From contig NZ_CP090370.1 in NCBI RefSeq assembly GCF_021431965.1, positions 2,232,001-2,296,000 on the forward strand: a stretch of DNA of 64,000 nt. The letters are read 5' to 3'. The notes under the pieces are model-generated. The model saw nothing but the letters and a program-made list of their open reading frames with translations, did no database searches and was not told the DNA's origin. Source of the DNA: Erythrobacter sp. SDW2. Lineage in GTDB: Bacteria; Pseudomonadota; Alphaproteobacteria; Sphingomonadales; Sphingomonadaceae. A program made the position numbers and the translations under genes. Of the stretch, positions 52,106-61,348 are shown in pieces. Position 1 is the first letter of the stretch; every line of letters starts with the position of its first letter.

Positions 52106-54865
52106 TTAGAAGCGGAACGTGAAGCCCGCGAGGAAGCGGCGACCGTAGATCTGGTAGTCGATCACCTGGTTGCCATTACCGCCAACCGAAGCGAAGCGCT
52201 CGTCGGTCAGGTTCTGGCCCTGCAGGTAGAGCGACAGGCCATCGAGCGCGCTGCCGTCCGGGAAGTCGTAACCGATCTGCGCGTCGACGATGGTCTCAGC
52301 GAGCGCCGTCCGGCGGGTTGGCGAGCCGCCGAAGCCGGTGAAGTCGCCGAGGAAGGTCGAACGATAGCGGACGCTGGTGCGAGCGTTGAAGCCCCACTTT
52401 TCGAAGTATGCGGTGCCGTTGACGACCCACTTCGAATAGCCCGGGATTGTGGTCTCGTTGCCATTGGCATCCTGCACCTTCGATTCGGTCAGGCTGGCAC
52501 CACCGGTGATGCCGAAACCTTCCAGCGCCGGGATCAAGTTGCCGAGCGGCATGGTGACCGCGAGTTCGGCACCATAGAGATCGCCGCCGCCGGTATTGAT
52601 CGGCGCGTCAAGCGTACCGACGCTCGGCAGGTTCGGGAACGCCGCCGCACCGGTTGGGTCCGGGAAGCCCGAATAGTCGAAGTCGAAGCGCCCGTTGAAG
52701 ACGAAGCTCTTGATGTCCTTGTAGAACAGCTGGAGCGCAACCACCCCGCCCTGGCCGAAGTACTGCTCGATGTTGAAATCGACAGCGTTGGCGCGATAGG
52801 GCCGCAGGAAGGGGTTGCCGCCGCCACCACGGATCAGGCCGCCGGGGACCGAGGCATCAATCCCGTAACCGATCGAGAGGCGCATGTCGTCAAGACGCGC
52901 ACGCATAATCTCGCGCGCGGCGGCCACACGGATGACGGTGTCGCTGTCGAGACGGAGCGAGAGGTTACCGCTCGGCAGGATGTCCCAGTAGTCGTCGCCA
53001 ATGGTCAGCTGGACGGGACCGCCCGGTGCGAAGACGAAGCCGGTCGACTTCTGGTTGGTATTGATGGCCTGCACACCGATGTTGCCGGTGATCGTGCCGC
53101 CACCGATTTCCTGGAAGATGTTCGCCTGGAAATAGGCAGTCAGCAGGTCTTCGTTGACGGTGTAGCTCTTGCCCAGCACGTCGTTCGCAGCACCCGGCCC
53201 CGAGGTCACACGCGGCTCAAGCACCAGCACGCCGGCGTCGATCAGGGCGCGGGCATCATAGCTGATGATCGGGCCAAGGCCGAGATAGGTCAGGTCGGTC
53301 GAGCGAAGCTGGAACTGCGAGGGGAGCACAGCCGTGGTGGCGGTGCCCGGCAGGCGGACGAAGGCTTCGTCCGGGGTCAGGCCCTTTTCACGGGTGGTGT
53401 AGTTTGCGCCGACCTGGATGCTTTCGATGAAGCCCCCATCGAATTCCTTGCCGACTTCGACGCGGAACTGCTTCAGCTCGTCCTGGATGATGCGGTTGTT
53501 GTAGTAACCGGCCTGCGGCACGGTGCCGCCACCCCAGCCGAGCGGGTCGGTGAGGAAGATGCGGCTCGGATCCGAATAGTTGAGCGACGGATTGAACACA
53601 GTCCCGGTCGGGCCCGACACGAAGCCGATCGTCGCGGCTGCGCCATTGCCCGTATCGTCACCGTTGAAGCCGGTGCCGGCATAGCTTTCGAGGCTGAGTT
53701 CGTTGCGGTCGGTCTTCGACCAGCCGAAGTCGAACATCGCGCTCCAGCCATCGTCGCCTTCATGCTTGACGTTGAGGCCGAGCGAGTACTGGTCGGCCTT
53801 GCGCTGGAAGATGTCGTTGCGGACAACGCCGCGAACATTGTTGAAGGTACCCGAGGTTGCGAAACCATCCTCGACCGTACCGATGGTGGTGGTGGTACCG
53901 AAGGCGCCGAAGCCGAGCGGCAGCTCGATACCGCGCTTCGACTGGTCGTCGTTGAAGTTCGAATAGAAGCCGTCGACGGTCACCATCACCGTGTCGGTGG
54001 CCCGGGCCTGCAGCGTGCCGTTGAGGCCGAGACGCTTGAGCCGGGTCGAGGTCACGAAGCTCTTCGAACCGCCGATGACCGACGGTGAAGCCGCAGTGCC
54101 GGCACCGGCATAACCCCAGGCGTTGAATTCCTGCAGCTGGTAGGGCTCGTCCACGTAAGCGGCGGCGAGCGAGATGCCGAAGGTGTCGTCGGCGAACTGA
54201 TCGACGAAAGCGGCGTTGACGCGGAAGCCAAGGTCACGCGAACCGGCATTCAGCTTTCCCAGGTCGGCGTATGAGCCGCGCGCACCGATGGCGAGCACGC
54301 TGTCGCTGGTTTCGAGCGGACGGACGGTGCGGATATCGACGGTGCCGACCAGGCCCTGGCCGACCAGCGAAGCGGTCGGCGACTTGTAGACGACAACCTG
54401 GTTGACGATTTCCGACGGATACTGGTCGAGCTCGACGCCGCGGTTGTCGCTGGTGGTTGTCTGCTCGCGCCCGTTCAGGAGGGTCTGCGAGAAGTCCGGG
54501 CCGAGGCCGCGGATCGAGATGACGTTGGCGCGGCCGTTGAGGCGCTGGGAGGTCAGGCCCGGCAAGCGGGCGATCGATTCACCGATCGAGGCATCGGGCA
54601 GGCGGCCGATATCTTCGGCGGTCACCGATTCGACGATCTGGTCGCTGTTGCGCTTTTCGGCGACGGCGCTTTCGAGCGATTCACGGAATCCCGAGACGAT
54701 GATGATGTTGCCCTCGCCCTCTTCGCCCGCGCCTTCCTCCTGCGCAGCAGCATCTTCGTCGGCGTCCTGTGCCATAACGGCTTGCGGGGCCAGGACAAAC
54801 GTCATGGCCAGGCCACTGATACCAGCGGTCAAAAACTTGCGGTCAATCACGATGTGCTCTCCCAT
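52106..54865 (-). CDS. TonB-dependent receptor of the alpha-glucan operon (MalA-like)
   Basis: 919 aa from the ATG at 54865 with GGCGGAAATG context (16 in-frame codons further up lack a signal). Signal peptide ends AVMA-QD; an acidic linker leads to the plug with IIIVSGFRESLESAVAEKRNSD, then SIRGLGPDFSQTLLNGREQ. This plug pattern is the sugar-receptor type found in Caulobacter and Xanthomonas maltodextrin loci. The barrel ends FLAGFTFRF. First gene of the leftward operon, so its promoter in 54866-55152 drives the whole block. Confidence 0.93.
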   Translation of the reverse strand: MGEHIVIDRKFLTAGISGLAMTFVLAPQAVMAQDADEDAAAQEEGAGEEGEGNIIIVSGFRESLESAVAEKRNSDQIVESVTAEDIGRLPDASIGESIARLPGLTSQRLNGRANVISIRGLGPDFSQTLLNGREQTTTSDNRGVELDQYPSEIVNQVVVYKSPTASLVGQGLVGTVDIRTVRPLETSDSVLAIGARGSYADLGKLNAGSRDLGFRVNAAFVDQFADDTFGISLAAAYVDEPYQLQEFNAWGYAGAGTAASPSVIGGSKSFVTSTRLKRLGLNGTLQARATDTVMVTVDGFYSNFNDDQSKRGIELPLGFGAFGTTTTIGTVEDGFATSGTFNNVRGVVRNDIFQRKADQYSLGLNVKHEGDDGWSAMFDFGWSKTDRNELSLESYAGTGFNGDDTGNGAAATIGFVSGPTGTVFNPSLNYSDPSRIFLTDPLGWGGGTVPQAGYYNNRIIQDELKQFRVEVGKEFDGGFIESIQVGANYTTREKGLTPDEAFVRLPGTATTAVLPSQFQLRSTDLTYLGLGPIISYDARALIDAGVLVLEPRVTSGPGAANDVLGKSYTVNEDLLTAYFQANIFQEIGGGTITGNIGVQAINTNQKSTGFVFAPGGPVQLTIGDDYWDILPSGNLSLRLDSDTVIRVAAAREIMRARLDDMRLSIGYGIDASVPGGLIRGGGGNPFLRPYRANAVDFNIEQYFGQGGVVALQLFYKDIKSFVFNGRFDFDYSGFPDPTGAAAFPNLPSVGTLDAPINTGGGDLYGAELAVTMPLGNLIPALEGFGITGGASLTESKVQDANGNETTIPGYSKWVVNGTAYFEKWGFNARTSVRYRSTFLGDFTGFGGSPTRRTALAETIVDAQIGYDFPDGSALDGLSLYLQGQNLTDERFASVGGNGNQVIDYQIYGRRFLAGFTFRF

Positions 54866-54993
54866 TTCCGCCCCGCCCTGGTGTCGGCAGGTGTGCGGCA
54901 GTCCACTAAACAATTAGGGTTGCCTCTCCCGGCGCACGACCCCCGCACGCCTCTGAAGCCTTGCTTACGCCGCGATGAACGGCAGCGCATAGT

Positions 54994-55005
54994 CGGTATA
55001 CGTAT
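54994..55005. promoter_or_regulatory. Candidate LacI-type operator in the divergent region
   Basis: GGTATACGTATG, with perfect palindrome ATACGTAT (54998-55005) and central CG, the mark of LacI-family sites. It stands 130-150 bp from both starts in the gap between the receptor operon and the lacI gene. Almost the same twelve bases precede the TonB receptor at 24557. Confidence 0.4.
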
Positions 55006-55152
55006 GTTTGTGCGCTGCAGCATTCAGTGCGGGAGCCGGTGTGTCGCACAAGTGCAACAATGCCGCGAAAGCGTGCGGGGCGGGTGATTACCGCCCTTTG
55101 CCCTAGTTACTTTGCCGCCCTTCCCGCCTAATCTCGCGCCCGGAGAGTATGC

Positions 55153-56187
55153 ATGGGGCGCGCACCGACAGGGAAGCCGACCAGCTTCGACATTGCCTAT
55201 CTGGCGGGGGTTTCGCAGCCCACCGTCAGCCGTGCGCTGCGCGGGGATCGCTCGGTCAGCGCCGCCACGCGCGAGAAGATCGAGCGGATCGCCCGCGAAC
55301 TCAATTACACGGTCGACAAGAACGCGTCCTCGCTGCGGACCCAGCGCTCGAACACCATCGCGCTGCTGTTCTTCGAGGACCCCACGCCCGATGACAGCAT
55401 GATCAACCCGTTCTTCCTCGCCATGCTCGGTTCGATCACGCGGGCGGCGGGCGCGCGAGGCCTGGACCTGCTGATCTCGTTCCAGCGGATGGAAGACGAC
55501 TGGCACACCCGCTATCAGGACAGCCACCGCGCCGACGGGCTGATCCTGCTCGGCTATGGCGACTACACGCTCTATGAACAGCGACTGGAGGAGCTGGCGC
55601 GGCAAGGCACCCATTTCGTGCGCTGGGGCAGCGTGCGCGAGGATAATATCGGCGCCACCATCGGCTCGGACAACCTTGGCGCGGGTCGGACGGCTGGGGA
55701 GCACCTCCTCGCCCTCGGCCGCAAGCGGGTGGCCTTCCTCGGCCAGGCGGACGAGCATTACCCTGAATTTGCCGGACGCTATCTGGGCCTCTGTGCAGCG
55801 CTGGAAGCGGCGGGTATCGCGCCCGATGCGACGTTGCAGGTCGACGCGCTGACCGGCGAGGAAGAAGGCTATGCCGCCATGCGCCGGTTGCTGGATGCGG
55901 GCGCTGAGTTCGATGCGGTGTTCGCCGCGAGCGACCTGATCGCGATCGGCGCGATGCGGGCTCTGGCCGAGGCCGGGCGCTCCGTGCCGGGCGATGTCGC
56001 GGTGATCGGCTTCGACAATATCCCCGCCGCCGCGCTCACCGCCCCTCCCCTGACCACAGTGATGCAGGACATGCGCGGCGCGGGCGAAGCGCTGCTAGAA
56101 GCGCTGTGCGAGCAGATCGAGGGCGGCGCAGCGAGGTCGCGTACCCTGCCCGCCACGCTGGTCACCCGCGCTTCCACCGGGACCTAG
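55153..56187 (+). CDS. LacI-family transcriptional regulator, divergent from the glucan operon
   Basis: 344 aa. HTH at residues 12-33 ([20 protein letters not shown]), hinge, then ligand-binding domain ([20 protein letters not shown] near 285). Divergent position next to the maltodextrin operon and directly ahead of the sugar MFS gene is typical for a SusR/MalI-type repressor. Probable ligand: maltose or a glucosyl metabolite. A start 5-10 bases earlier is not supported. Confidence 0.93.
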   Translation: MGRAPTGKPTSFDIAYLAGVSQPTVSRALRGDRSVSAATREKIERIARELNYTVDKNASSLRTQRSNTIALLFFEDPTPDDSMINPFFLAMLGSITRAAGARGLDLLISFQRMEDDWHTRYQDSHRADGLILLGYGDYTLYEQRLEELARQGTHFVRWGSVREDNIGATIGSDNLGAGRTAGEHLLALGRKRVAFLGQADEHYPEFAGRYLGLCAALEAAGIAPDATLQVDALTGEEEGYAAMRRLLDAGAEFDAVFAASDLIAIGAMRALAEAGRSVPGDVAVIGFDNIPAAALTAPPLTTVMQDMRGAGEALLEALCEQIEGGAARSRTLPATLVTRASTGT

Positions 56188-56198
56188 CGTCCGCACAA

Positions 56199-56208
56199 CA
56201 TTCGTATG
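56199..56208. promoter_or_regulatory. Weaker operator-like site ahead of the MFS gene
   Basis: CATTCGTATG is a palindrome with one mismatch and a central CG. It shares CGTATG with the two ATACGTAT sites and sits in the 110-bp gap before the MFS gene. Weak evidence. Confidence 0.25.
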
Positions 56209-56297
56209 CGGCTTGCAGGCCACGCCCAGCCGTGCCAGCCGTGCTCCATAACGAGCGCGACGGCCCGCAAGAGGCTTTGCCGCGCCGGGGAGAGACA

Positions 56298-57815
56298 ATG
56301 ACCAGCATCACCGCCAAGCCGCGCCAGTCGTTCTGGGGCCTGTGGAACATCAGCTTCGGTTTCTTCGGCATCCAGATCGGCTTCGCGCTACAGAATTCGA
56401 ACATGAGCCGGGTGTTCCAGACGCTGGGCGCGAGCATCGACGATCTGCCTGCGCTGTGGGTCGCCGCACCGCTGACCGGGCTGATCGTGCAGCCGATCAT
56501 CGGGCATCTGTCGGACAAGACCTGGAACCGGCTGGGGCGGCGGCGGCCCTATTTCCTGGTGGGGGCGATTTTCTCCGCGCTGGCGCTGTTCGCCATGCCG
56601 CTAGCGCCGACGGTGGCGGCCCCGCTGTTCTTTGCTGCGGCGATGCTGTGGCTGCTCGACGCCTCGCTCAACATCTCCATGGAGCCCTTCCGCGCATTCG
56701 TGGGGGACATGCTCGATACCGACCAGCACAGCGCCGGTTACGCCGTGCAAACCGCCTTCATCGGCGCGGGCGCGGTGGTGGGATCGATCTTCCCGTGGTT
56801 CCTCGAGCATCTCGGCGTCAGCAATGTCGCCCCCGGCGGCGGCCTGCCCGACACGGTCAAGTGGAGCTTCTGGGCCGGCGGCCTCGCGCTGTTCGGGGCG
56901 GTGCTGTGGACGATCCTGACGACCCGCGAATACTCGCCAGCGGAGATGGCCGCTTTCGGCGAGGAAGCCGAAGTGGACGACGGCGTGACCTTGCGCGCGC
57001 TGGCGGCGAAGTCCTATCTCTCCAGCGCGGCCTGGGTCGCTGCGGGTGTCGCGGTCGTATTTTCGGTCGATGCGCTCGGCCTGCAGAAGGAAGTGCTGCT
57101 GCTCGGCGCACTGCTTGGCGCCTACGGTTTCCTCAGCGCCATCGCCATTTCCATGGCCAAGCAGGGCCGCGCGGCCAACATGCTGTCCAGCATCGTCGGC
57201 GATTTCTCCGGCATGCCAGAGGTGATGAAGCGGCTTGCGCTGGTGCAGTTCTTCAGCTGGTCTGCGCTGTTCATCATGTGGATCAACACCACCCCGGTGG
57301 TGACGCAATATGTCTTCGGCTCGAGCGACACCGCCACCGAGGCCTACAACCAGGGCGCGAACTGGGTGAACGTGCTCTTCACCGTCTACAACGGCGTGGC
57401 CGCGGTCGCCGCCCTCGCCCTGCTGCCGTGGCTCAGCCGCACCTTCGGGCAAGTGAAGACGCATTCGATCTGCCTGACGCTGGGCGCAGCGGGCTTCCTG
57501 ATGTTCTTCTTCGTCCGCGACGCACAGACCCTGCTGCTGGCCGAGGTCGGCATCGGCATCGCCTGGGCCAGTATCCTTGCCATGCCCTACGCCATCCTCG
57601 CCAGTAATTTGCCGCAGGCCAAGCTCGGCATCTACATGGGGCTGTTCAACATCTTCATCGTCGTGCCGCAGCTGCTGGTGGCGACGGTGATGGGCAGCAT
57701 CATGCAGGCCTTCTTCCCCGGCGAGCCGGTGTGGACGATGCTGTTCGCGGCGGCGAGCTGGCTGGTCGCGGCGGCGGCGATGCTGCGCGTGCAGGCGGCC
57801 CTACCCAAGGCGTGA
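56298..57815 (+). CDS. MFS sugar transporter (SLC45/GPH-like, likely maltose:H+)
   Basis: 505 aa from the ATG at 56298 behind GGGGAGAG; an upstream in-frame start lies inside lacI. Twelve membrane spans with the loop 2-3 motif [19 protein letters not shown], which is strong in the sucrose/maltose SLC45 group. The central loop (about 210-240) is acidic. It would carry maltose or maltodextrins across the inner membrane after the receptor and periplasmic enzymes. This matches gene order in Caulobacter-type malto-oligosaccharide loci. Confidence 0.9.
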   Translation: MTSITAKPRQSFWGLWNISFGFFGIQIGFALQNSNMSRVFQTLGASIDDLPALWVAAPLTGLIVQPIIGHLSDKTWNRLGRRRPYFLVGAIFSALALFAMPLAPTVAAPLFFAAAMLWLLDASLNISMEPFRAFVGDMLDTDQHSAGYAVQTAFIGAGAVVGSIFPWFLEHLGVSNVAPGGGLPDTVKWSFWAGGLALFGAVLWTILTTREYSPAEMAAFGEEAEVDDGVTLRALAAKSYLSSAAWVAAGVAVVFSVDALGLQKEVLLLGALLGAYGFLSAIAISMAKQGRAANMLSSIVGDFSGMPEVMKRLALVQFFSWSALFIMWINTTPVVTQYVFGSSDTATEAYNQGANWVNVLFTVYNGVAAVAALALLPWLSRTFGQVKTHSICLTLGAAGFLMFFFVRDAQTLLLAEVGIGIAWASILAMPYAILASNLPQAKLGIYMGLFNIFIVVPQLLVATVMGSIMQAFFPGEPVWTMLFAAASWLVAAAAMLRVQAALPKA

Positions 57816-57837
57816 AACCCGCGCTAACGCTGCGCAC

Positions 57838-58728
57838 ATGACAGAGCCCACAACTGCCCGCTCATGGCTGTTCGCCCCCGGCGACAGCGAGAAGAAAATG
57901 GACAAGGCCGCCGCGAGCGCGGCCGATATCGCGATCTTCGACCTCGAGGATGCGGTCGCGCCGGAGCACAAACCACTCGCCCGGCAGATGGTGCATGACC
58001 GGATCGCCCGCGAGGACGACGCCACCAGGGCGAGGCTGTGGGTGCGGATCAATCCGCTCGATAGCGGCATGGCGGTGCAGGACCTTGCCGCGGTGATCCC
58101 GGCGCAGCCCGGCGGCCTGCTGCTGCCCAAGTCGCGCGGGCGCGGCGATGTCGAGACGCTCGACAACTACCTCACCGCGCTGGAGGTTGCTCACGGCATC
58201 GAGCCGGGCAGCACCCGCGTGCTGGTGCTGGCGACGGAAACGGCGGGCGCGATGTTCCACTGCGGCGACTATGCCGGCGCGCCGCGCGTCTGCGGCCTGA
58301 CCTGGGGGGCGGAGGACCTGTCCGACGCGCTCGGCGCCAGCGACAACCGCGCGCCTGATGGGCGCTATGACCCACCTTACGAACTCGCCCGCACGCTCTG
58401 CCTGCTCGGAGCGGCCCACGCCGGGGTGCAGCCGGTCGAAACCATCCATGCCGACTTCCGCGACCTCGACGGCCTCGAAGCCCGTGCCCGCGATGTGAAG
58501 CGGCAAGGCTATCGCGGGATGCTGGCGATCCACCCGGCGCAGGTACAAGTGATCAACCGCGTCTTCACGCCGTCTGAAGAGGAACTGGCCGAGGCGCAGG
58601 CGGTGGTGGATCTGTTCGCCGCCAATCCGGGTGCCGGGACGATCGGGCACGAGGGGAAGATGCTCGACCGGCCGCATCTGGACCGGGCGAAGGGGTTGCT
58701 GCGGGCGGCGGGGAAGCTTGCTTCTTAA
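57838..58728 (+). CDS. CitE-like CoA ester lyase (HpcH/HpaI family)
   Basis: 296 aa. TIM-barrel C-C lyase family: RSWLFAPGD, IFDLEDAVAPEHK (Mg-binding), RINPLDSG, ATETAGAM, CGLTWGAEDLSDALGA. Related enzymes split citramalyl-, malyl- or beta-methylmalyl-CoA. The usual companion is a MaoC-like hydratase, which is present at 59243 on the opposite strand. It starts 22 bp after the MFS gene, which suggests weak co-transcription and no evident functional link. Confidence 0.88.
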   Translation: MTEPTTARSWLFAPGDSEKKMDKAAASAADIAIFDLEDAVAPEHKPLARQMVHDRIAREDDATRARLWVRINPLDSGMAVQDLAAVIPAQPGGLLLPKSRGRGDVETLDNYLTALEVAHGIEPGSTRVLVLATETAGAMFHCGDYAGAPRVCGLTWGAEDLSDALGASDNRAPDGRYDPPYELARTLCLLGAAHAGVQPVETIHADFRDLDGLEARARDVKRQGYRGMLAIHPAQVQVINRVFTPSEEELAEAQAVVDLFAANPGAGTIGHEGKMLDRPHLDRAKGLLRAAGKLAS

Positions 58729-58737
58729 GTACCAAGC

Positions 58738-58817
58738 GATCCCAGCTTTCGCTGGGATGACGAATGGAGAAATACGCCAAAACATAAAAGAACGTCATCC
58801 CAGCGAAAGCTGGGATC
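58738..58817. repeat. REP-like palindrome pair, left of the GIY-YIG gene
   Basis: Two 25-bp copies in inverted order: 58738-58762 and 58793-58817, exact reverse complements of each other, 30 bp apart. Each contains CCCAGC-TTTC-GCTGGG, able to fold into its own six-bp hairpin. The same element recurs at 59158-59228. This class of palindrome is known to me as an abundant intergenic repeat in sphingomonads, but no count is possible here. Confidence 0.92.
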
Positions 58818-58845
58818 TCTATCCTCCCGCCGAGCACCCGCGCAT

Positions 58846-59130
58846 TCAAACCAACTGCTCGAACAGATCATCCCACGCCGGATTGAGGCTCTCTATCAAC
58901 TCAACCTTCCATGCCCGCTTCCACGCCTTCATCGCCTTCTCGCGTGTGATCGCTTCATAGATGTTTTCGTGTGGCTCGGCATAGACCAGCAGGTTCAAGC
59001 CATATCTGCGGCAGAAAGATGAACCATGACCAGTCCTGTGCTGCAGGATCCGCGCTGGCAGATCGGAGGTCACGCCGATGTAGAGCACACCGTCGCGTTT
59101 GTTGGTCATGATGTAGACCCAGCCACCCAT
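58846..59130 (-). CDS. Small GIY-YIG nuclease domain protein
   Basis: 94 aa, a stand-alone GIY-YIG domain like the YhbQ/UPF0213 group. The core is intact: VYIM (Tyr6) for GIY, LYIGV (17-19) for YIG, Arg27 in DLPARILQH, His31, and Glu64 in ITREKAMK; these are the residues needed for metal-dependent cleavage. No DNA-binding extension. It is flanked on both sides within 30 bp by paired REP-like palindromes. The gene reads leftward between two convergent metabolic genes, suggesting arrival as an inserted unit. Natural role unknown. Confidence 0.88.
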   Translation of the reverse strand: MGGWVYIMTNKRDGVLYIGVTSDLPARILQHRTGHGSSFCRRYGLNLLVYAEPHENIYEAITREKAMKAWKRAWKVELIESLNPAWDDLFEQLV

Positions 59131-59157
59131 CCACGATGGGGTAGCACCAGGAGGCGC

Positions 59158-59228
59158 GAGATCCCAGCTTTCGCTGGGATGACGAACCGATAACGAAATC
59201 CGGTCATCCCAGCGAAAGCTGGGATCTC
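59158..59228. repeat. REP-like palindrome pair, right of the GIY-YIG gene
   Basis: Copies at 59160-59184 and 59202-59226 in inverted order, 17 bp apart, the second with one base different at its outer end; the symmetry extends to GAGATCCC/GGGATCTC (59158-59228). Same 25-bp element as the left pair. Together the two pairs bracket exactly one gene. Confidence 0.92.
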
Positions 59229-59242
59229 CGTCGTCAATAGAG

Positions 59243-59701
59243 CTACCCCTCCACCGGCCGCTTCAACTGCAAGCCCGACCGCTTGCAACTCCCCACCAGA
59301 TCGCCGTGCTGGTTGTAGGCCCGGTGCTCGAACGTCACGATTCCCGCATTCGGCCGCGACTTGCTTTCGCGCAGGTCGACGATCTCGGTCTCGATCCGGA
59401 TGGTGTCGCCGTGGAACAGCGGCTTGGGGAAGCGGACCTCGTCCCAGCCGAGGTTAGCGACCGCCGTGCCCAGCGTCGTGTCATTCACTGAAATCCCCAC
59501 CATCAGCGACAGGGTCAGGCAGGAATTGACGATCCGCGTGCCGTAATCGGTGCCCTTCATATATTCTTCGTCGAGGTGCAGCTGCGCCGGATTGTGCGTC
59601 ATGCAGGTGAAGAACACATTGTCCGCCTCGGTGATGGTGCGGCGGATGGGGTGCTGGATCACCTGACCCACTTGCATGTCGTCGAACCAGATCCCGGCCA
59701 T
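59243..59701 (-). CDS. MaoC-like (hotdog) acyl-CoA dehydratase
   Basis: 152 aa from the ATG at 59701 (upstream in-frame codons lack support). Hotdog hydratase: the motif with catalytic Asp/His is NPAQLHLDEEYMKGTDYGTRIVNSCL, with DTIRIETEIVDLRESKSRP later, both standard in MaoC proteins. With the CitE-like lyase it would fit a two-step CoA pathway such as mesaconyl/methylmalyl-CoA turnover. Substrate is not proven. Confidence 0.88.
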   Translation of the reverse strand: MAGIWFDDMQVGQVIQHPIRRTITEADNVFFTCMTHNPAQLHLDEEYMKGTDYGTRIVNSCLTLSLMVGISVNDTTLGTAVANLGWDEVRFPKPLFHGDTIRIETEIVDLRESKSRPNAGIVTFEHRAYNQHGDLVGSCKRSGLQLKRPVEG

Positions 59702-59826
59702 GGCGCTCTCCTGAAAATGCCTTTGACCGGGCGATAGCCGAGCGCGCGGCGGTGGCACAAATGTTTTCCTACACGAACCGATATGGTTATGTGCGGAAGT
59801 CCCGCTAACCGCAAAGGACTCATCCC

Positions 59827-60240
59827 ATGGCCATTCTCGAAACCCTCATCGGCCCCATCGCCTCGATCATCGACAAGATCATCCCCGACAAGGAGGCGCA
59901 GGCCAGGGCGAAACTCGAACTGCTGCAGATGGAAGGCACGCAAGAGCTGAAGGCGATCGAGGCCCGTCTCGCCGCCATCGTCGCCGAGGCGCAATCGCCC
60001 GATCCCTGGACCAGCCGCGCCCGCCCCAGCTTCCTCTATGTGATGTATGTCATCCTGCTGTTCGCCCTGCCGATGGGCGTGATCGCGGCCTTCTCGCCGC
60101 ATTCGGCCATTGCCATCGCCGGCGGCATCAACGCCTATCTCAATGGCTTGCCCGAACCGCTCTATGCGCTCTTCGGCACCGGCTATCTCGGCTACACCGC
60201 CGCGCGCCAGTGGGGCAAGGTCAAGGGGGTGGAGAAATAG
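59827..60240 (+). CDS. GTA-type three-span holin family protein
   Basis: 137 aa. N-terminal amphipathic helix (MAILETLIGPIASIIDKIIP), a coiled-coil-like stretch, then SPDPWTSRARPSFLYVMYVILLFALPMGV and two more spans; this is the pattern of the gene-transfer-agent release holin family (3TM holin). No endolysin, capsid, portal or tail gene is nearby, so it stands alone between metabolic genes. It may be a remote lysis gene of a chromosomal GTA, since GTA lysis genes often lie outside the main cluster. Confidence 0.8.
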   Translation: MAILETLIGPIASIIDKIIPDKEAQARAKLELLQMEGTQELKAIEARLAAIVAEAQSPDPWTSRARPSFLYVMYVILLFALPMGVIAAFSPHSAIAIAGGINAYLNGLPEPLYALFGTGYLGYTAARQWGKVKGVEK

Positions 60241-60263
60241 GCCTGCATTTCTCCCTCAGGACA

Positions 60264-60281
60264 GTGTGACATGTGTGACAT
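60264..60281. repeat. Tandem 9-bp direct repeat upstream of aroQ
   Basis: GTGTGACAT occurs twice in direct succession, 46 bp before the aroQ start. Candidate activator or repressor half-sites; the role is unknown. Confidence 0.4.
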
Positions 60282-60326
60282 GGCCCGGCTCTTTCCGCCC
60301 GCAAGCGAAGCGGCTAGAGCCGGGGC

Positions 60327-60758
60327 ATGGACACGGTTTTCATCCTCAACGGCCCCAATCTCAACCTGCTCGGCACGCGTGAGCCGGAGATTTACGGGCA
60401 CCAGAGCCTCGCCGATATTGAATCGATGTGCGAAATCCGCGCCGCCGCGCTCGGGCTCGCCATCGACTTTCGCCAGAGCAATCACGAAGGCGTGCTGGTG
60501 GACTGGCTGCACGAAGCCAGGGCATCGGGGGCGAAGGCCGTGCTGCTCAACGCGGCGGCCTATACCCACACCTCGATTGCGCTGCTCGATGCGATCAAGG
60601 CCACCCAACTGCCGGTGATCGAGGTCCACCTGTCCAACCCGTACGAGCGCGAGAAATTCCGCCACCTGTCCTATGTCGGCATGGCCGCTGCCGCTACGGT
60701 ACAGGGGCTCGGCGCGCAGTCCTATATCGTCGCGCTGGAGCGGGCGGCGGAATTGTAA
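60327..60758 (+). CDS. aroQ: 3-dehydroquinate dehydratase, type II
   Basis: 143 aa, shikimate pathway dodecamer. Active-site Tyr23 lies in [13 protein letters not shown], with Arg18 nearby; the catalytic His comes in [20 protein letters not shown] short gap (101 bp) with a promoter precedes accB; the aroQ-accB-accC order is common in proteobacteria. Confidence 0.97.
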   Translation: MDTVFILNGPNLNLLGTREPEIYGHQSLADIESMCEIRAAALGLAIDFRQSNHEGVLVDWLHEARASGAKAVLLNAAAYTHTSIALLDAIKATQLPVIEVHLSNPYEREKFRHLSYVGMAAAATVQGLGAQSYIVALERAAEL

Positions 60759-60767
60759 AGCGGTTGG

Positions 60768-60778
60768 TGACTGTCACA
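60768..60778. promoter_or_regulatory. Palindrome in the accB promoter region
   Basis: GTGACTGTCAC is a perfect eleven-base dyad 82 bp before accB. It resembles the TGTGACA repeat ahead of aroQ. Possible operator; not identified. Confidence 0.3.
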
Positions 60779-60859
60779 AAACTGCCCCAATTGATGCCTT
60801 GCCTTGCCGCGCGCCCCCGCGCATAGGCGAGGGTCTTCGGGAAAACCAACAGGGACATT

Positions 60860-61345
60860 ATGCCTGAGAGCAAAAGCAATTCGCCTCGCAACGGCGGGAT
60901 GAATGTGGATACGAAGCTGGTTCGCGAACTCGCCGAACTGCTGGCTGAAACCGGCCTCACGGAAATCGAAGTCGAAGACGGCGATCGCAAGGTCCGCGTC
61001 TCGCGCGGTGGCGGCGTGGCTGTTGCAGCCGCACCGATGATGGCCGCGCCTGCCGCGCCGACACCTGCCGCTGCTGCCCCCGCTCCGGCGGAACCGGCTG
61101 CGCCAACCCATGCCGATGCGCTCAAGTCGCCGATGGTCGGCACCTGTTATCTCGCCGCCGAGCCCGGCGCGCCCAACTTCGTCAGCGTCGGCAGCTCGGT
61201 CAAGGAAGGCGACACGCTGCTCATCATCGAAGCGATGAAGGTGATGAACCCGATCACCGCCAACAAGGCCGGCACGGTCAAGGCGATCCTGGTCGAAAAC
61301 GCGCAGCCGGTCGAATTCGACCAGCCGCTCGTCGTAATCGGGTAA
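60860..61345 (+). CDS. accB: Biotin carboxyl carrier protein of acetyl-CoA carboxylase
   Basis: 161 aa. N-terminal helical part ([22 protein letters not shown]), an Ala/Pro-rich hinge (about 53-85), and the biotinyl domain with EAMKVMN, biotin on Lys127. An alternative start at Met14 (60899) is possible. First committed step of fatty-acid synthesis with accC 3 bp downstream. Confidence 0.97.
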   Translation: MPESKSNSPRNGGMNVDTKLVRELAELLAETGLTEIEVEDGDRKVRVSRGGGVAVAAAPMMAAPAAPTPAAAAPAPAEPAAPTHADALKSPMVGTCYLAAEPGAPNFVSVGSSVKEGDTLLIIEAMKVMNPITANKAGTVKAILVENAQPVEFDQPLVVIG

Positions 61346-61348
61346 GCA

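Noticed and set aside
59827-60240. Holin as evidence of a prophage in the window
   Set aside because: No other phage structural, replication or lysis gene is present nearby.
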